A stretch of DNA of 61,424 nt, from the NCBI RefSeq assembly GCF_024129865.1, contig NZ_JAMYFE010000135.1, positions 1-61,424 of the forward strand, read 5' to 3'. Origin of the DNA: Stieleria tagensis. GTDB lineage: Bacteria; Planctomycetota; Planctomycetia; Pirellulales; Pirellulaceae. Of the stretch, positions 24,827 to 35,480 are shown in pieces; the first letter of the stretch is position 1, and the number at the start of each line of letters is the position of its first letter. The position numbers and the translations under genes were made by a program. The notes beneath the pieces were generated by a model. It was not told the origin of the DNA. It saw nothing but the letters and a program-made list of their open reading frames with translations, and searched no databases.

Positions 24827-26125
24827 TCACGGATCCGATTGAATCGCCCAGATACACCAGCCTTCGACAGGAACCGCGGCTTGCACCCGAATCGCAAGGG
24901 TCTGTATTTGATGCAACCGCAGACCGGCCAATTCAAGCTGATCCATCACGTACTGTTTGCCATGGGAAAAGCGTCCCGTTAACCCCATCGCATAGGTCTC
25001 GCTCTGTCCGGCTTCCAAGCTAAACAACACGCTGCCCCCAGGCCGCAGTGCAACGACCATTGCCGCAAACACTTGCTGCAACTCACCAAAGTAAATCAAC
25101 GTGTCGGCCGCCTGAATCAGATCATATTCTGCCGGGTGCCCCAACATGAACTCCGTCAACTCGGCGACAGACAGTTCGTCATACAGATTTCGCTGTTGGG
25201 CTTTGTCGATCATTTTTTCCGACAGATCCACACCGACCAGTCGGCTTGCCCGTGGACGCAAGTAGGGCGCACACAGCCCCGTGCCACATCCGGCATCCAA
25301 CACCGTCGCATTCTCGAGTGTGTGTTGCCCCAGCATCCGATCCAAGTGTTCGGGGACACAATAGCTGAGCTTTCCCAGACTCTCCTCAAACGACTCGGCA
25401 TACTCGTCAAACACCTTGCGGATGTATCCGTCTGACGCGCGGCCAGACGCAGCCTGCAATGCCTGAATCAAATGTGTCGGAACAGGATTTTCGGGATCGC
25501 ACTTCCGCCAATTCTGCAGCGTCTCGCATAACTCGTCCTGACGTCCCTGTTCTCTCAGAACTGCCACCAGCTCTCGATGGCTATCCGGATCATTCGGATC
25601 GATTCCAGTTGCTTGGCGAAGTGCCTCTCTGGCGTCGTCCAACCGCCCCGCTGCACGATAGGCTTTGCCGAGTGATTGGTACATCGCCGCACACCGATCA
25701 CTTGCCAGCGCCGCCTCCAACACTTCGATCGCTTGTCCGAATCGCTGCTGATGCATCAATGTGTTGGCCAGATTATTCGTCGCCAGCGACACATTTTTGC
25801 TACAACGCACCGAATGCCGATAGGCCGCTATGGCGTCGTCGTCCTGGCCGAGACTCGACAGAATATTTCCCAAATCATTCCAGGCATCCCCGTTGTCGGG
25901 ATCCAAACGCACGGCCAGCCGCAGCATCTCGATCGCCTCGTCCGCTCGTTCCAATTCAAACAAAACGCGGCCGGCTAATTGGGCCGCCGTCGTGCAGGGT
26001 CGAACTTCCAATTCATCCCGATAGGCTTGCAGAGCCTGTGGCAGACGTCCGGCCTGATGATGTTTCAAACCACGTTCAAGATTGCCAACGCGTCTACCAG
26101 GCCTGCGCTTTCGGGGACGAACCAT
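24827..26125 (-). CDS. TPR-repeat class I SAM methyltransferase
   Basis: 432 residues. Residues about 15-215 form tetratricopeptide repeats (e.g. ADEAIEMLRLAVRLDPDNGDAWNDLG, then GQDDDAIAAYRHSV and GRLDDAREALRQATGIDPND). Then a methyltransferase domain begins VFDEYAESFEESLGKLSY near 243, with SAM motif I TVLDAGCGTGLCAPYLRP near 273 and LVGVDLSEKMIDKAQ following, then DLIQAADTLIYFGEL and ALRPGGSVLFSLE. This architecture is common in planctomycetes and proteobacteria, often with unknown protein or small-molecule targets. It converges on the amidohydrolase pair with a 14-nt gap. Confidence 0.9.
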   Translation of the reverse strand: MVRPRKRRPGRRVGNLERGLKHHQAGRLPQALQAYRDELEVRPCTTAAQLAGRVLFELERADEAIEMLRLAVRLDPDNGDAWNDLGNILSSLGQDDDAIAAYRHSVRCSKNVSLATNNLANTLMHQQRFGQAIEVLEAALASDRCAAMYQSLGKAYRAAGRLDDAREALRQATGIDPNDPDSHRELVAVLREQGRQDELCETLQNWRKCDPENPVPTHLIQALQAASGRASDGYIRKVFDEYAESFEESLGKLSYCVPEHLDRMLGQHTLENATVLDAGCGTGLCAPYLRPRASRLVGVDLSEKMIDKAQQRNLYDELSVAELTEFMLGHPAEYDLIQAADTLIYFGELQQVFAAMVVALRPGGSVLFSLEAGQSETYAMGLTGRFSHGKQYVMDQLELAGLRLHQIQTLAIRVQAAVPVEGWCIWAIQSDP

Positions 26126-26182
26126 CTTTCACCTTATGATTCTCGCGTGGGTTTCATCAACCGATCTGCGCCCAACCCGGGC

Positions 26183-26201
26183 GGATAAATCCTCCACACC
26201 A
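26183..26201. repeat. Half copy of the GGATAAATCCTCCACACCA repeat
   Basis: The sequence matches the right arm of the inverted repeat at 73-147. No partner arm is present nearby. The remaining spacer 26126-26394 has no recognised gene, and the promoter of the sulfatase island is expected here. Confidence 0.75.
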
Positions 26202-26394
26202 GCGGGATCGTTGCCAATTCGCAACTGAATGCACGATTGTACGCGATGGTGCCGGCACTGGTTGGGACCAAGATGTGTCGCCTTTCGCTCCGAGAGCGTA
26301 AACTATCTTCCACAGCAATCGTCACATTGTCTCGCGTGGGCGGTTCGGGCGGGTTTGCAAACACCTCTCACGACCAGTCTTTCCAGAAATTTCA

Positions 26395-27951
26395 ATGACC
26401 ACCATGATCAAGCAGCTCACACTCCCACTTCAATACCTAGCGCTCTTGGCATCACTGTTCATCAGTGAACGAATCTTTGCAGAAACGCCCAACGTGATCG
26501 TCGTGATGGCGGATGATCTCGGCTACGGCGATCTTTCCTGTTACGGTGCAACGTCGCTCTCGACGCCAAACATTGACCGGCTTGCCGAACAGGGAATTCG
26601 ATTCACCAGTGGTTACTGCTCGGCTTCCACCTGTACCCCGACACGTTATTCCATGCTGACGGGAACCTACGCGTTTCGCGGAGAACGCACAGGCATTGCA
26701 CCGCCCAATGCACCAGCCATCATCAAGCCCGGCACCGAAACCATCGCATCACTTCTGCAGCGTGCGGGCTACGCCACCGCTGTCATCGGTAAATGGCACC
26801 TCGGACTCGGCGGGGAAGATGGGCCTGATTGGAATGGCGACCTAAAACCCGGACCGCTCGAAATTGGTTTCGACACCTGTTTTCTGTTGCCGACCACCAA
26901 TGACCGTGTGCCCCAGGTCTATGTGGAAAATCACCGCGTCCCAAATCTGGACCCTGCGGATCCGTTGTGGGTAGGCACAAAAAAACCGAGTCGCGACCAT
27001 CCGACTGGAATCACCGATCGCGACTCGCTGAAAATGGATTGGTCCCACGGCCACAACTCGACGATCCATAACGGCATCAGCCGCATCGGCTTCTACACGG
27101 GCGGTCATTCCGCGCGGTTCCGCGACGAAGACCTTGCCGACAAGTGGGTGGAAAAATCTGTCGAATTCATCGAACAGCACCAGAGCGAACCGTTCTTTCT
27201 GTTCTTCGCATCACACGACATTCACGTTCCCCGAATGCCCCACGAACGGTTTCAGGGAAAGACGTCACTCGGCTTTCGCGGCGACGCGATCATTGAACTC
27301 GACTGGTGCGTCGGCGAATTGATGAAGACTCTCGATCGGCTGAAGCTGGCGGAAAACACACTGGTGGTCTTTTGCAGTGACAACGGCCCCGTTCTGGACG
27401 ACGGCTACAAAGACGGAGCGATCGAAAAAATCGGCAACCATCGCGCCGCCGGTCCATATTCGGGCGGGAAATACAGCGTCTACGAAGGCGGAACGCGAAC
27501 GCCATTGATCACCCGTTGGACAGGCCGCATCAAACCGGGCGTCAGCGACGAACTTGTTTGCACGATCGATCTCGCAGCAAGCATCTCTGCACTTGCCGAG
27601 CAACCACTTCCCGAGGACGCCTGCCTGGACAGTTTCAATGTCCTGGGGGCTCTGTTGGGCGAAGACAATGCCAGTGGCCGCGACCACTTGGTGCAGCAAG
27701 ATAACGGCAGCAGCGGAACGTTTGGCCTGCGTGCCGGGCAGTGGAAGCTACAGCGATACGGTAAAAAGTCGGCTCGAAATGTGGTCGTTGAAACGGAGCT
27801 CGCCAACACCCCGGTCCCACCGTTCCAATTGTTCAACCTAGACGATGACCCCGCCGAAAAGACGAACGTCATCGACGAGAACCCCGAAGTCGCCGCGCGG
27901 CTCAAAAAGCAACTGCAACAGCTGATCGATCAAGGGCGCAGCCGCCCCTAA
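26395..27951 (+). CDS. Secreted type I sulfatase (arylsulfatase family)
   Basis: 518 residues with a signal peptide (about 1-29, QYLALLASLFISERIFAE). Metal ligands Asp40-Asp41 are in [13 protein letters not shown]. The formylglycine motif is CTPTR with Cys80, in STCTPTRYSMLTG. The second signature AVIGKWHLGLGG lies near 128 and the C-terminal DNGPVLDDG motif near 327. All active-site elements for a formylglycine sulfatase are present, so it should remove sulfate from a glycan or small ester after export and cysteine modification. It is the first gene of a seven-gene island on this strand. A 156-nt gap with a repeat separates it from the PSD1 gene. Confidence 0.95.
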   Translation: MTTMIKQLTLPLQYLALLASLFISERIFAETPNVIVVMADDLGYGDLSCYGATSLSTPNIDRLAEQGIRFTSGYCSASTCTPTRYSMLTGTYAFRGERTGIAPPNAPAIIKPGTETIASLLQRAGYATAVIGKWHLGLGGEDGPDWNGDLKPGPLEIGFDTCFLLPTTNDRVPQVYVENHRVPNLDPADPLWVGTKKPSRDHPTGITDRDSLKMDWSHGHNSTIHNGISRIGFYTGGHSARFRDEDLADKWVEKSVEFIEQHQSEPFFLFFASHDIHVPRMPHERFQGKTSLGFRGDAIIELDWCVGELMKTLDRLKLAENTLVVFCSDNGPVLDDGYKDGAIEKIGNHRAAGPYSGGKYSVYEGGTRTPLITRWTGRIKPGVSDELVCTIDLAASISALAEQPLPEDACLDSFNVLGALLGEDNASGRDHLVQQDNGSSGTFGLRAGQWKLQRYGKKSARNVVVETELANTPVPPFQLFNLDDDPAEKTNVIDENPEVAARLKKQLQQLIDQGRSRP

Positions 27952-28107
27952 TCAGAATCCACGGACAGAACCCACCACGGACAGGGGACAGAGCCCATCA
28001 GGCAGGCGAGAGACGTTCCCACCCCGCGGGAATTGTCGCAAATGATTAATGCGGTGCCGCACTCTTTCCTCGACGGGCCGCCGGCGTGAACGAAAATTGA
28101 GATCATA
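27952..28107. repeat. Spacer with GGGGACAGAGCCC repeat
   Basis: GGGGACAGAGCCC at 27984-27996 is followed by ATCAGGCAGGCGAGAGACG and TTCCCACCCCGCGGG. Related copies occur at 39096-39108, 41160-41172 and 43731-43742 on this strand, with inverted partners near 39386 and 41230. The consensus is roughly GGGGACAGAGCCC, a short variable part, GGCGAG, GAGACG and TCCC. Confidence 0.75.
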
Positions 28108-31100
28108 ATGACGAATCGATGCCCCGGTCCGTCATCTGTCGCAGTTTATTCAGCCGTAATCGTGATGACTAAAATTTGTTTCTTTCTGTTTTTCGCGCTG
28201 CTATACACCGGGCTGTGTGTCACAAGTGCTGTGATTCAAGCCGGAGAGCAAACGCCGTCAGCAGATCAGCTTGATTTTTTTGAGCGTGAAGTTCGACCGC
28301 TGTTGGCGAAGCAATGCTACCAGTGTCACAGCGCCCAAGCCAAGCGTGTCGAAGGGAATCTGTTGCTCGATAGTCGCGAGGCACACCTGCGCGGAGGCGA
28401 TTCCGGTACGGCTGTTGTTCCAGGTGATGTCGACGGCAGCCTGCTGATCGAAGCCGTGCGATACGAATCGTATGAAATGCCCCCCAAAGGCAAGCTGGGC
28501 GATCACGAGATCGCGGTCCTTGAACGCTGGATTGCAATGGGAGCACCGTGGCCCGAGGAAGCACCGCCGACTGCGGATAACGATCAACACCAGTTTGATC
28601 TTGAAACGCGAAAGTCCGAATTCTGGGCGTGGCAGCCAATTGCCGATACCGAAACGCCTGTCGTAAAAGATCGCACTTGGCCCCACAACGAGCTGGATCA
28701 CTACACCCTTGCTCGCCTGGAAGCAGCTGGACTGAAACCTTCCCGTGACGCTGATCGGACGGCTATTCTCCGCCGACTTTCCTTTGACCTGATCGGATTG
28801 CCGCCGACACCCGACGAGGTTGAAGCGTTTGTGAGTGACCCTGATTCGCTAGCTGTCGAGCACGTGGTCGACCGACTGCTTGACTCGCCGCATTTCGGAG
28901 AACATTGGGGGCGTCACTGGCTGGACCTCACACGTTATGCCGAGTCGCGTGGGCACGAATTCGACAACGACACTCCAAACGCGTTTCAATATCGCGACTA
29001 TGTGATTCGCGCGCTCAACGCCGATGTGCCATACGACCAGTTCGTCCGCGAGCACATTGCAGGTGACTTGCTGCCCCAGCCGCGATTGCATCCAACGAAC
29101 AAGTTCAATGAATCGATTCTTGGTACCGGATTCTGGTATCTGGGCGAATGGGTGCATTCGCCGGTTGATATTCGAAAAGACGAAGCGGATCGTTTCGACA
29201 ATATGCTCGATGTGATGTCGAAGACCTTTCTGGGCGTAACCGTCGCGTGTGCTCGCTGTCACGATCACAAGTTCGATGCCATTTCGACAGCCGATTACTA
29301 CTCACTGTCTGGTTTTCTGCAAAGCAGCGACTACCGACAGGTTCGCTTTGAGTCGATGGAACAAAATCGGCGTGTTGCTCGGCGGCTTGCACGCGTTGAT
29401 GAAAAGTATCAGCGACGGATCCAAGATTTGCTGAACAGCCATGGTGTCCGACTGCCCTCGCAAACGAGCTCTCTGAATGACAAAGCCATCGTTGTTAACT
29501 ACGCGAACCTTGCGCAGCGCCAGTTTCTGCAGGATGGCTATCTCTTTGGGCAGTCGCCCAGACGCCAGGGACTGGCCTATCTGTCACCGGAATCGGGTTC
29601 GGTGAAGATTGCCACGTTTGGTGCTGCCGTCAGCGATCCGATCTGGTCCGGACTGGAATCGATTACCGAAGGAGCCATCCAGAATCGAAGCACCATTGCA
29701 AAACTTCCCAAAAGCGGACGCACGCTGAGATCGCCAACCTTCGAACTGACTGACGGCAGGGTGCAGTGTCTTGTCAGCGGAGTCGGCACCATTGTTGCCT
29801 GTGTCGATTCACATCGACTTGTCGCTGGCCCGCTTCACAAAGAAACCATTGTTCCGGTCAAAGCCGGACAGCGATGGGTCAAACTGGATTTGCACCGCTA
29901 CGTCGGTCATCGGCTACATCTTGAGTTCATACCCGCGGTCAACGAACAACTGTCCGTTCGGCTTGTGACGCAAGGACTTGACCCCGAAGGTCTCGCGGAT
30001 CTCGACCGGCGTCTGGCTGTGTCGGACAAACAGTACGAAGACTACGCCAATGCCGCCGAAGCGGTTTTGAAAGGTGGTGAGGGTGTTCAGGCGAACGAAC
30101 CTGTATCGGCTGACAGCAAACTACAAAGGCATCCCAGCTGGACGCTCACCGGCAACGCCAGCAAAATTCGGCCATCTCCAGGGAAAGGGGTGCCGTTTCA
30201 AATCGTTGACAATCAGACGGCGGATCGATCAGTCGGTCCCTCCTTAACGCCTCGTGTTGCCAACAGTGCGGCTCAGCACATCATTCGAGCATGGCAGCAA
30301 GAACGAAAACAGCTTGCGTCGCAGATCGTTCGCCGCTCGCGAGTCGCTCCGGCGATGATGGATGGCACAGGCGAGGACGATCACATTCTGATTCGCGGCA
30401 ATTCGTCAAAACCCGGCGAGACGGAACCGCGACACTTCCTGACGGCGATCTCCGGTGACTCGCCGATGTCCATTGGCAAAGGCAGCGGGCGACTGGAACT
30501 TGCCGCCCACATCAATGATCCGGCCAATCCGCTGACCTCGCGTGTCATCGTCAATCGAATTTGGCATCATCTGATGGGCCGCGGGATTGTCCCCACGGTC
30601 GATGATCTGGGGTTTTTGGGCCAGCGACCGACGCATCCGGAACTGCTCGACCATTTGGCCACTCGCTTTCTTGCGGAAGGGCGCAGCATCAAACAGATGA
30701 TCCGGCACATCGTCCTGTCGCGGACTTATCAGCTGTCGAGCCATCCGGATCCCGATGCAATCCAAGCGGATCCGAAGAATTTGCTATGGCATCACCAACC
30801 ACCGCGGCGTTTACAGGGTGAAGCGATTCGCGATTCATTGTTGGCATTGTCAGGACGGCTCGATCGAACGGCCTTTGGACCACCGGTACCCATTCACCTG
30901 ACGTCGTTCATGGATGGTCGAGGCCGGCCGAGCAACAGTGGACCGCTCGATGGCAATGGCCGGCGTTCCATTTACATCGCAGTGCGTCGCAACTTTCTTT
31001 CACCGTTCATGCTGACATTCGACACCCCTGTGCCGTTCAGCTCGATGGGGCGGCGCAATGTTTCCAACGTTCCTGCGCAGGCCCTGACTCTTTTAAACGA

Positions 31101-31368
31101 TCCACTCGTGGTCGAACTGTCACGCCAGTGGGGCGAGCGAGCTTTGCAAAGTGTTGCCGACAGCGACGACAAAGCGATGACGACGCGAATCGAGTGGATG
31201 TACCGCTGCGGATTTGGACGATCACCTACAAAGCAGGAAAGCGAGACCGCGGCTGCCTACCTGAGAACCCAAGCTTCAAAGCGAAAGATCACGGCGAATG
31301 CTCCTGAACTTTGGGCAAGTTTCGCCCACGCTTTAGTGAATACCAAGGAGTTCATTTTTCTACGATGA
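28108..31368 (+). CDS. Planctomycete cytochrome c / DUF1549 / DUF1553 (PSD1-type) protein
   Basis: 1086 residues from ATG 28108; ATG 28165 (MTKICFFLFF) is an equally good start that places the signal peptide at the terminus. The PSCyt1 domain at about 55-160 carries heme motif CYQCH (Cys70) and EMPPKGKL. DUF1549 at about 190-400 carries WGRHWLDLTRYAESRG and the conserved second motif CARCHDHKFD near 375. DUF1553 at about 800-1060 has SRVIVNRIWHHLMGRGIV and RRLQGEAIRDSLLALSGRLD. A beta-sandwich-like stretch sits between. These large proteins are hallmarks of planctomycetes, paired with DUF1501 proteins and frequent near sulfatases; their chemistry is undefined. It overlaps the DUF1501 gene by ATGA. 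Confidence 0.94.
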   Translation: MTNRCPGPSSVAVYSAVIVMTKICFFLFFALLYTGLCVTSAVIQAGEQTPSADQLDFFEREVRPLLAKQCYQCHSAQAKRVEGNLLLDSREAHLRGGDSGTAVVPGDVDGSLLIEAVRYESYEMPPKGKLGDHEIAVLERWIAMGAPWPEEAPPTADNDQHQFDLETRKSEFWAWQPIADTETPVVKDRTWPHNELDHYTLARLEAAGLKPSRDADRTAILRRLSFDLIGLPPTPDEVEAFVSDPDSLAVEHVVDRLLDSPHFGEHWGRHWLDLTRYAESRGHEFDNDTPNAFQYRDYVIRALNADVPYDQFVREHIAGDLLPQPRLHPTNKFNESILGTGFWYLGEWVHSPVDIRKDEADRFDNMLDVMSKTFLGVTVACARCHDHKFDAISTADYYSLSGFLQSSDYRQVRFESMEQNRRVARRLARVDEKYQRRIQDLLNSHGVRLPSQTSSLNDKAIVVNYANLAQRQFLQDGYLFGQSPRRQGLAYLSPESGSVKIATFGAAVSDPIWSGLESITEGAIQNRSTIAKLPKSGRTLRSPTFELTDGRVQCLVSGVGTIVACVDSHRLVAGPLHKETIVPVKAGQRWVKLDLHRYVGHRLHLEFIPAVNEQLSVRLVTQGLDPEGLADLDRRLAVSDKQYEDYANAAEAVLKGGEGVQANEPVSADSKLQRHPSWTLTGNASKIRPSPGKGVPFQIVDNQTADRSVGPSLTPRVANSAAQHIIRAWQQERKQLASQIVRRSRVAPAMMDGTGEDDHILIRGNSSKPGETEPRHFLTAISGDSPMSIGKGSGRLELAAHINDPANPLTSRVIVNRIWHHLMGRGIVPTVDDLGFLGQRPTHPELLDHLATRFLAEGRSIKQMIRHIVLSRTYQLSSHPDPDAIQADPKNLLWHHQPPRRLQGEAIRDSLLALSGRLDRTAFGPPVPIHLTSFMDGRGRPSNSGPLDGNGRRSIYIAVRRNFLSPFMLTFDTPVPFSSMGRRNVSNVPAQALTLLNDPLVVELSRQWGERALQSVADSDDKAMTTRIEWMYRCGFGRSPTKQESETAAAYLRTQASKRKITANAPELWASFAHALVNTKEFIFLR

Positions 31369-32822
31369 ACGAACATTACATTTATCCCTGCCAGCGCCAT
31401 CAACCACGGCCTACATCGCGACGCGAGATGCTCTCGAAATGTGCTGCCGGCTTTGGTGCAATCGCATTGGCCGGTCTGCAATCGGATCCCGCGTTTGCTC
31501 GCAACGAGAGTTTGCAATCGGGTCCTGGGCAAGCTGGCCATGGGCCACATCACAAAGTTCGTGCAAAGAACGTCATCTTCCTCTATATGGATGGAGGACC
31601 GTCACAGGTAGACACGTTCGATCCAAAGCCGATGTTGGATAAACACAACGGCAAGGATCCCGGTCAACTCTTCAACGTCGAACCGACTCAGTTCAATAAC
31701 AACGGCACCGTTCTGGCCAGTCCGTGGAAGTTCAAACCGTATGGCGAGTCCGGCATCCCGGTTAGCGACCTGTTTCCGCATGTGGCGGAATGTGTTGACG
31801 AATTGGCGGTTGTTCGTTCGATGACATCCGGCTTTCCCGAACACACCTTTGCCAACTACTTCCTGCATACCGGCAGCGGGTTACAGGGACGCCCCAGCAT
31901 GGGTGCCTGGGTGAATTATGGCCTTGGCAGTGAATGCCAAAACCTGCCGGGTTTCGTTGTGCTTAACGGTGGATTGGTTCCGCCCGGCGGACTCGATTGT
32001 TTCGGCAGCGGATTTCTGCCCGCCACTTACCAGGGTTCTGTTTTCAAACCGTCTGGCTCTGGCGTGGCAAATATCACACCGGCCGAAGCGACTGCACAGG
32101 AGCAACGTGACAAACTTGATTTGATCGGCCAACTTGACGGCCTCGCCGCCACGCAATTCGGAAAGCACGACAGTCTGGAATCCGCGATCCAGAACTACGA
32201 GCTTGCTTACGCGATGCAGATGGCCGTTCCCGAAGTCATGTCACTGACCGCGGAACCGGCACATGTCCAGAAGATGTACGGCATGGAATCCAAGTACCAG
32301 CCGACGCGCATCTACGCCGCCCAGTGCCTGATCGCACGCCGCATGGTGGAGCAGGGAGTCCGATTTATTGAACTGACCTGTCCGAAAATTGGCGGTGACC
32401 GCTGGGACCAGCATTCCAACTTGAAAAAGGGACACGAGAACAACGCCCGCGCCGTTGATCAACCCATTGCGGCCTTGTTAAAGGATCTGAAGCAGCGGGG
32501 GATGCTCGATGAAACGCTTGTCGTCTGGGCGGGCGAATTCGGCCGCACTCCGTTCGCTCAAGGTAAGAATGGACGCGACCACAATCAGTTTGGATTCACC
32601 GTTTGGCTGGCCGGCGGCGGTGTGAAACCCGCCATGATCTACGGCGCCACCGACGAGTGGGGATACAAGGCGGTTGAAAACCGAGTGGAGATACACGACC
32701 TGCATGCCACCATGCTGCATCTGATGGGCGTCGATCACACGCGTTCGACATTCCGTTTCAGTGGACGTGACATGCGATTGACTGACGTTCACGGCCACGT
32801 CATCCATGACATTATGATGTAG
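31365..32822 (+). CDS. DUF1501 (sulfatase-fold) protein with Tat signal
   Basis: 485 residues from the ATG at 31365, coupled to the PSD1 gene stop. A twin-arginine-type signal (TSRREMLSKCAAGFGAIALAG) lies at about residues 17-40. The mature part shows KNVIFLYMDGGPSQVDTFDPK, DLFPHVAECVDELAVVRSM, ETLVVWAGEFGRTPFAQ and GRDHNQFGFTVWLAGGGVK, the DUF1501 signature, a family of the alkaline-phosphatase/sulfatase fold. It probably works with the PSD1 protein in the periplasm. Tat export suggests a cofactor or folding before export. The specific reaction is unknown. Confidence 0.95.
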   Translation: MNEHYIYPCQRHQPRPTSRREMLSKCAAGFGAIALAGLQSDPAFARNESLQSGPGQAGHGPHHKVRAKNVIFLYMDGGPSQVDTFDPKPMLDKHNGKDPGQLFNVEPTQFNNNGTVLASPWKFKPYGESGIPVSDLFPHVAECVDELAVVRSMTSGFPEHTFANYFLHTGSGLQGRPSMGAWVNYGLGSECQNLPGFVVLNGGLVPPGGLDCFGSGFLPATYQGSVFKPSGSGVANITPAEATAQEQRDKLDLIGQLDGLAATQFGKHDSLESAIQNYELAYAMQMAVPEVMSLTAEPAHVQKMYGMESKYQPTRIYAAQCLIARRMVEQGVRFIELTCPKIGGDRWDQHSNLKKGHENNARAVDQPIAALLKDLKQRGMLDETLVVWAGEFGRTPFAQGKNGRDHNQFGFTVWLAGGGVKPAMIYGATDEWGYKAVENRVEIHDLHATMLHLMGVDHTRSTFRFSGRDMRLTDVHGHVIHDIMM

Positions 32823-32873
32823 CCAAACTCGCCAGCCCTCCACATCCTCCCTTATGCTTCTGACGCCCCGCCC

Positions 32874-34286
32874 ATGAATCGTCACTTCTGCTATTTCCTG
32901 TCCCTTGTCAGCATCAGCTTTTACTTAGCTGGAGACACTAGCGATGCCTGTGCGGACGATCGACCGAACATCATTCTGCTGCTCGCAGACGATCTCGGCT
33001 ACGGCGACCTCTCCTGCTTTGGAAGCCCCGCAGTCAAGACACCGCATCTTGATCGCCTTGCCAATGAGGGGATGAAATGGACTCGGTTCTACGCTGGTTC
33101 GGCTGTCTGCTCCCCGACGCGAGCTTCCGTGCTGACCGGTCGGTATCCCCTGCGATTCGGTATCACGAAACATTTCAATGATCGAAATCAATGGCTGCCG
33201 GAGTCGGCGACAACCGTTGCCGAACTGTTGAGGGACGCGGGATACAACACAGCGCATGTGGGTAAATGGCATCTGGGCGGATTGCATGTCGACGACAAAG
33301 GAACGCGGCTGACGAATCAGCCCGGCCCCGGCCAACACGGATTCCATTTTTATCAAACGCAGATCGAGCAACAGCCACTTCGCGGCCGGATGGGCAAAGA
33401 GCGAACGCTCTTCCGGCAGGGCGGAACGGTCCTCCTTCGAAACGACCAACGGGTCGGCGACGATGACCCGTACTATCCCAAGCACTTCACGGATGCAAAT
33501 GGTGACTTTGCAGTCGAGATGATCGAAACCTTTTCAGCCCAAGAACAACCTTTCTTTCTCAATCTGTGGTGGCTCGTTCCTCACAAGCCTTATGAGCCTG
33601 CTCCAGAGCCGCATTGGTCCGACACCGCCGCAGTCGATCTCAGCGACGATCAGCATCGCTTCCGGTCGATGGTGCAGCACATGGATGGCAAAGTCGGAGC
33701 GATCCTCAAGAAGCTCGACGAACTGAAGATCGCAGACAACACACTCGTCCTTTTTACAAGTGACAATGGTGCGGCCTATGAAGGATTCATCCACGATTTA
33801 AAAGGTGGCAAGACCGATCTGCACGATGGTGGAATTCGTGTACCGATGGTCGTGCGTTGGCCCGCTGCAATTCCGGCTGGTCAAACATCCGAGGCATTTG
33901 GACACTCAAACGATCTACTGCCTACCTTCTGCGAGGCGGCGGAAGTCGAATTGCCCAGCGACTTGCCGCTCGATGGACTGAGCCTGTTGCCGCATTTGAA
34001 AGGTGATGCTCCGCCGAGTGCCCAGGCGCGGGGAACGGTGTTTTGGCAGCTCGACCTGTACAAGAATCTGCAACGCCACTCTCCAAAACCCAAACCGTAC
34101 GCGACCGAAGTCGCCATGCGAGGAAAGTGGAAACTGCTCGCTCTCAACGGAACGCCCGTGGAACTATTTGACATACACGCTGATCCGAACGAGACACAAA
34201 ATGTGATGGCCGATCACCCAGATTTGGTCGCCTCGCTTACAGCGGAACTGGCCAAATGGCTGGGAGCGCCACGGGAAACAAAGTGA
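32874..34286 (+). CDS. Secreted type I sulfatase
   Basis: 470 residues with a signal peptide (about 1-27). Metal ligands Asp39-Asp40 are in [16 protein letters not shown]. The formylglycine site is Cys79 in [14 protein letters not shown]. Further motifs are [12 protein letters not shown] near 125, [16 protein letters not shown] near 224 and [13 protein letters not shown] near 290. The family length and order are complete. It follows the DUF1501 gene by 51 nt and precedes an esterase-like gene, consistent with combined desulfation and de-esterification of one polysaccharide. Confidence 0.95.
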   Translation: MNRHFCYFLSLVSISFYLAGDTSDACADDRPNIILLLADDLGYGDLSCFGSPAVKTPHLDRLANEGMKWTRFYAGSAVCSPTRASVLTGRYPLRFGITKHFNDRNQWLPESATTVAELLRDAGYNTAHVGKWHLGGLHVDDKGTRLTNQPGPGQHGFHFYQTQIEQQPLRGRMGKERTLFRQGGTVLLRNDQRVGDDDPYYPKHFTDANGDFAVEMIETFSAQEQPFFLNLWWLVPHKPYEPAPEPHWSDTAAVDLSDDQHRFRSMVQHMDGKVGAILKKLDELKIADNTLVLFTSDNGAAYEGFIHDLKGGKTDLHDGGIRVPMVVRWPAAIPAGQTSEAFGHSNDLLPTFCEAAEVELPSDLPLDGLSLLPHLKGDAPPSAQARGTVFWQLDLYKNLQRHSPKPKPYATEVAMRGKWKLLALNGTPVELFDIHADPNETQNVMADHPDLVASLTAELAKWLGAPRETK

Positions 34287-34393
34287 ATCGACCGGAACAA
34301 CCGTCTTGGACTTCACCCGAATCCGCGAACCTACAACGACCAAAATCGGCAGGACGACTGGGGAAGTCCACTCGCACAAACGTTGAACCTAAA

Positions 34394-35371
34394 ATGACGC
34401 AAAAACTGATCATCGCCGCCCTCTTCGTCTTTCTGCCAACGTGCTCAGTAACGGCTCAGGAAGCGCGCAACGAAACCAAGAGAACGCGCCGACCTGAACC
34501 AGCCAAATACCTGGAAACCGGCGGCGAACGGAAACTTGACGTCGTTTACAAATCTGTGGACGGGCGAGATCTAAAGCTGGATTTGTATTATCCAACCGGA
34601 AACCGTTTCGGTCCGTGCCCAGTCATTGTCTTCACACACGGTGGGGGCTGGGCCGCAGGCAACCGTTACAAAGCGGCAAGTGGATCCTTTGCGGAAGTGT
34701 TCCAGCGGTTAATCAAAGAAGGTTTCGCGGTCGCACCCGTATCGTACCGTTTGGCCAAAAAAGACAGCCAGGTTGCAATGCGAGACTGCGTCATCGATTG
34801 CAAGGATGCGATCCGCTATCTCGCCAAAAACAGTGAAGCGTTGGGGATTGACCCGATGCGGATTTTTGTGATGGGAGATTCAGCAGGCGGTCACATTGCC
34901 CAGATGCTGCTGCTTGCATCGCCCGAACAATTGCCGGGAGATCCAGCCCTCGCCAACGTTTCTTACCACATGATTGCTGGCGTTTCCTGGTACGGACCGT
35001 GTGACTTTGAAAAGATGGCGTTATTCAACCACGATGACAGCGCCGATTTCCGAGACCGCTTTGAGCCTCGGATCATGGGATCAGAATCGGGGCCGAAAGA
35101 GAAGTTGGCCCGATATCGCGAAGTGAGCCCGATCAACTACCTGAAACCAACGAGTGCACCGTTGTTGATGATCCAGGGCGACAAGGACACGACCATCCCG
35201 GTGAAGCACGCGTATTACATGAAACAGAAAGCCGACGCGATGAAGGCGCCGGTGGAGATCACGATCGTCAAGAATGCCGGCCACAACTGGCGACGAGTCG
35301 ATGCCGACATCGAACCATCGCGGGACCAGATTATCGAACGTACGGTGCAGTTCTTTGTGAACCATCGCTGA
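34394..35371 (+). CDS. Secreted alpha/beta-hydrolase (HSL/BD-FAE-like esterase)
   Basis: 325 residues from the ATG at 34394; the upstream in-frame extension to 34256 overlaps the previous gene and lacks a signal peptide. The signal peptide is about 1-21 ([18 protein letters not shown]). The oxyanion motif HGGGW is at residues 82-86 and the nucleophile elbow GDSAGGH has Ser163. Acid and base are probably the Asp in [12 protein letters not shown] and the His in NAGHNWR. These are hallmarks of hormone-sensitive-lipase-like carboxylesterases and bifunctional acetyl/feruloyl esterases. Within a sulfatase island it could remove acetyl groups from a sulfated glycan; that is inference. Confidence 0.88.
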   Translation: MTQKLIIAALFVFLPTCSVTAQEARNETKRTRRPEPAKYLETGGERKLDVVYKSVDGRDLKLDLYYPTGNRFGPCPVIVFTHGGGWAAGNRYKAASGSFAEVFQRLIKEGFAVAPVSYRLAKKDSQVAMRDCVIDCKDAIRYLAKNSEALGIDPMRIFVMGDSAGGHIAQMLLLASPEQLPGDPALANVSYHMIAGVSWYGPCDFEKMALFNHDDSADFRDRFEPRIMGSESGPKEKLARYREVSPINYLKPTSAPLLMIQGDKDTTIPVKHAYYMKQKADAMKAPVEITIVKNAGHNWRRVDADIEPSRDQIIERTVQFFVNHR

Positions 35372-35480
35372 CCGTGATCGGAAGAGGGTCGCGAATTTCG
35401 CCACCATTCCGATCTGACAGAGTAAGACTCCCAAAAGGCCTTTCCCCACCGCCTACCTTTGAAACCGCGTTTAGAAAAAC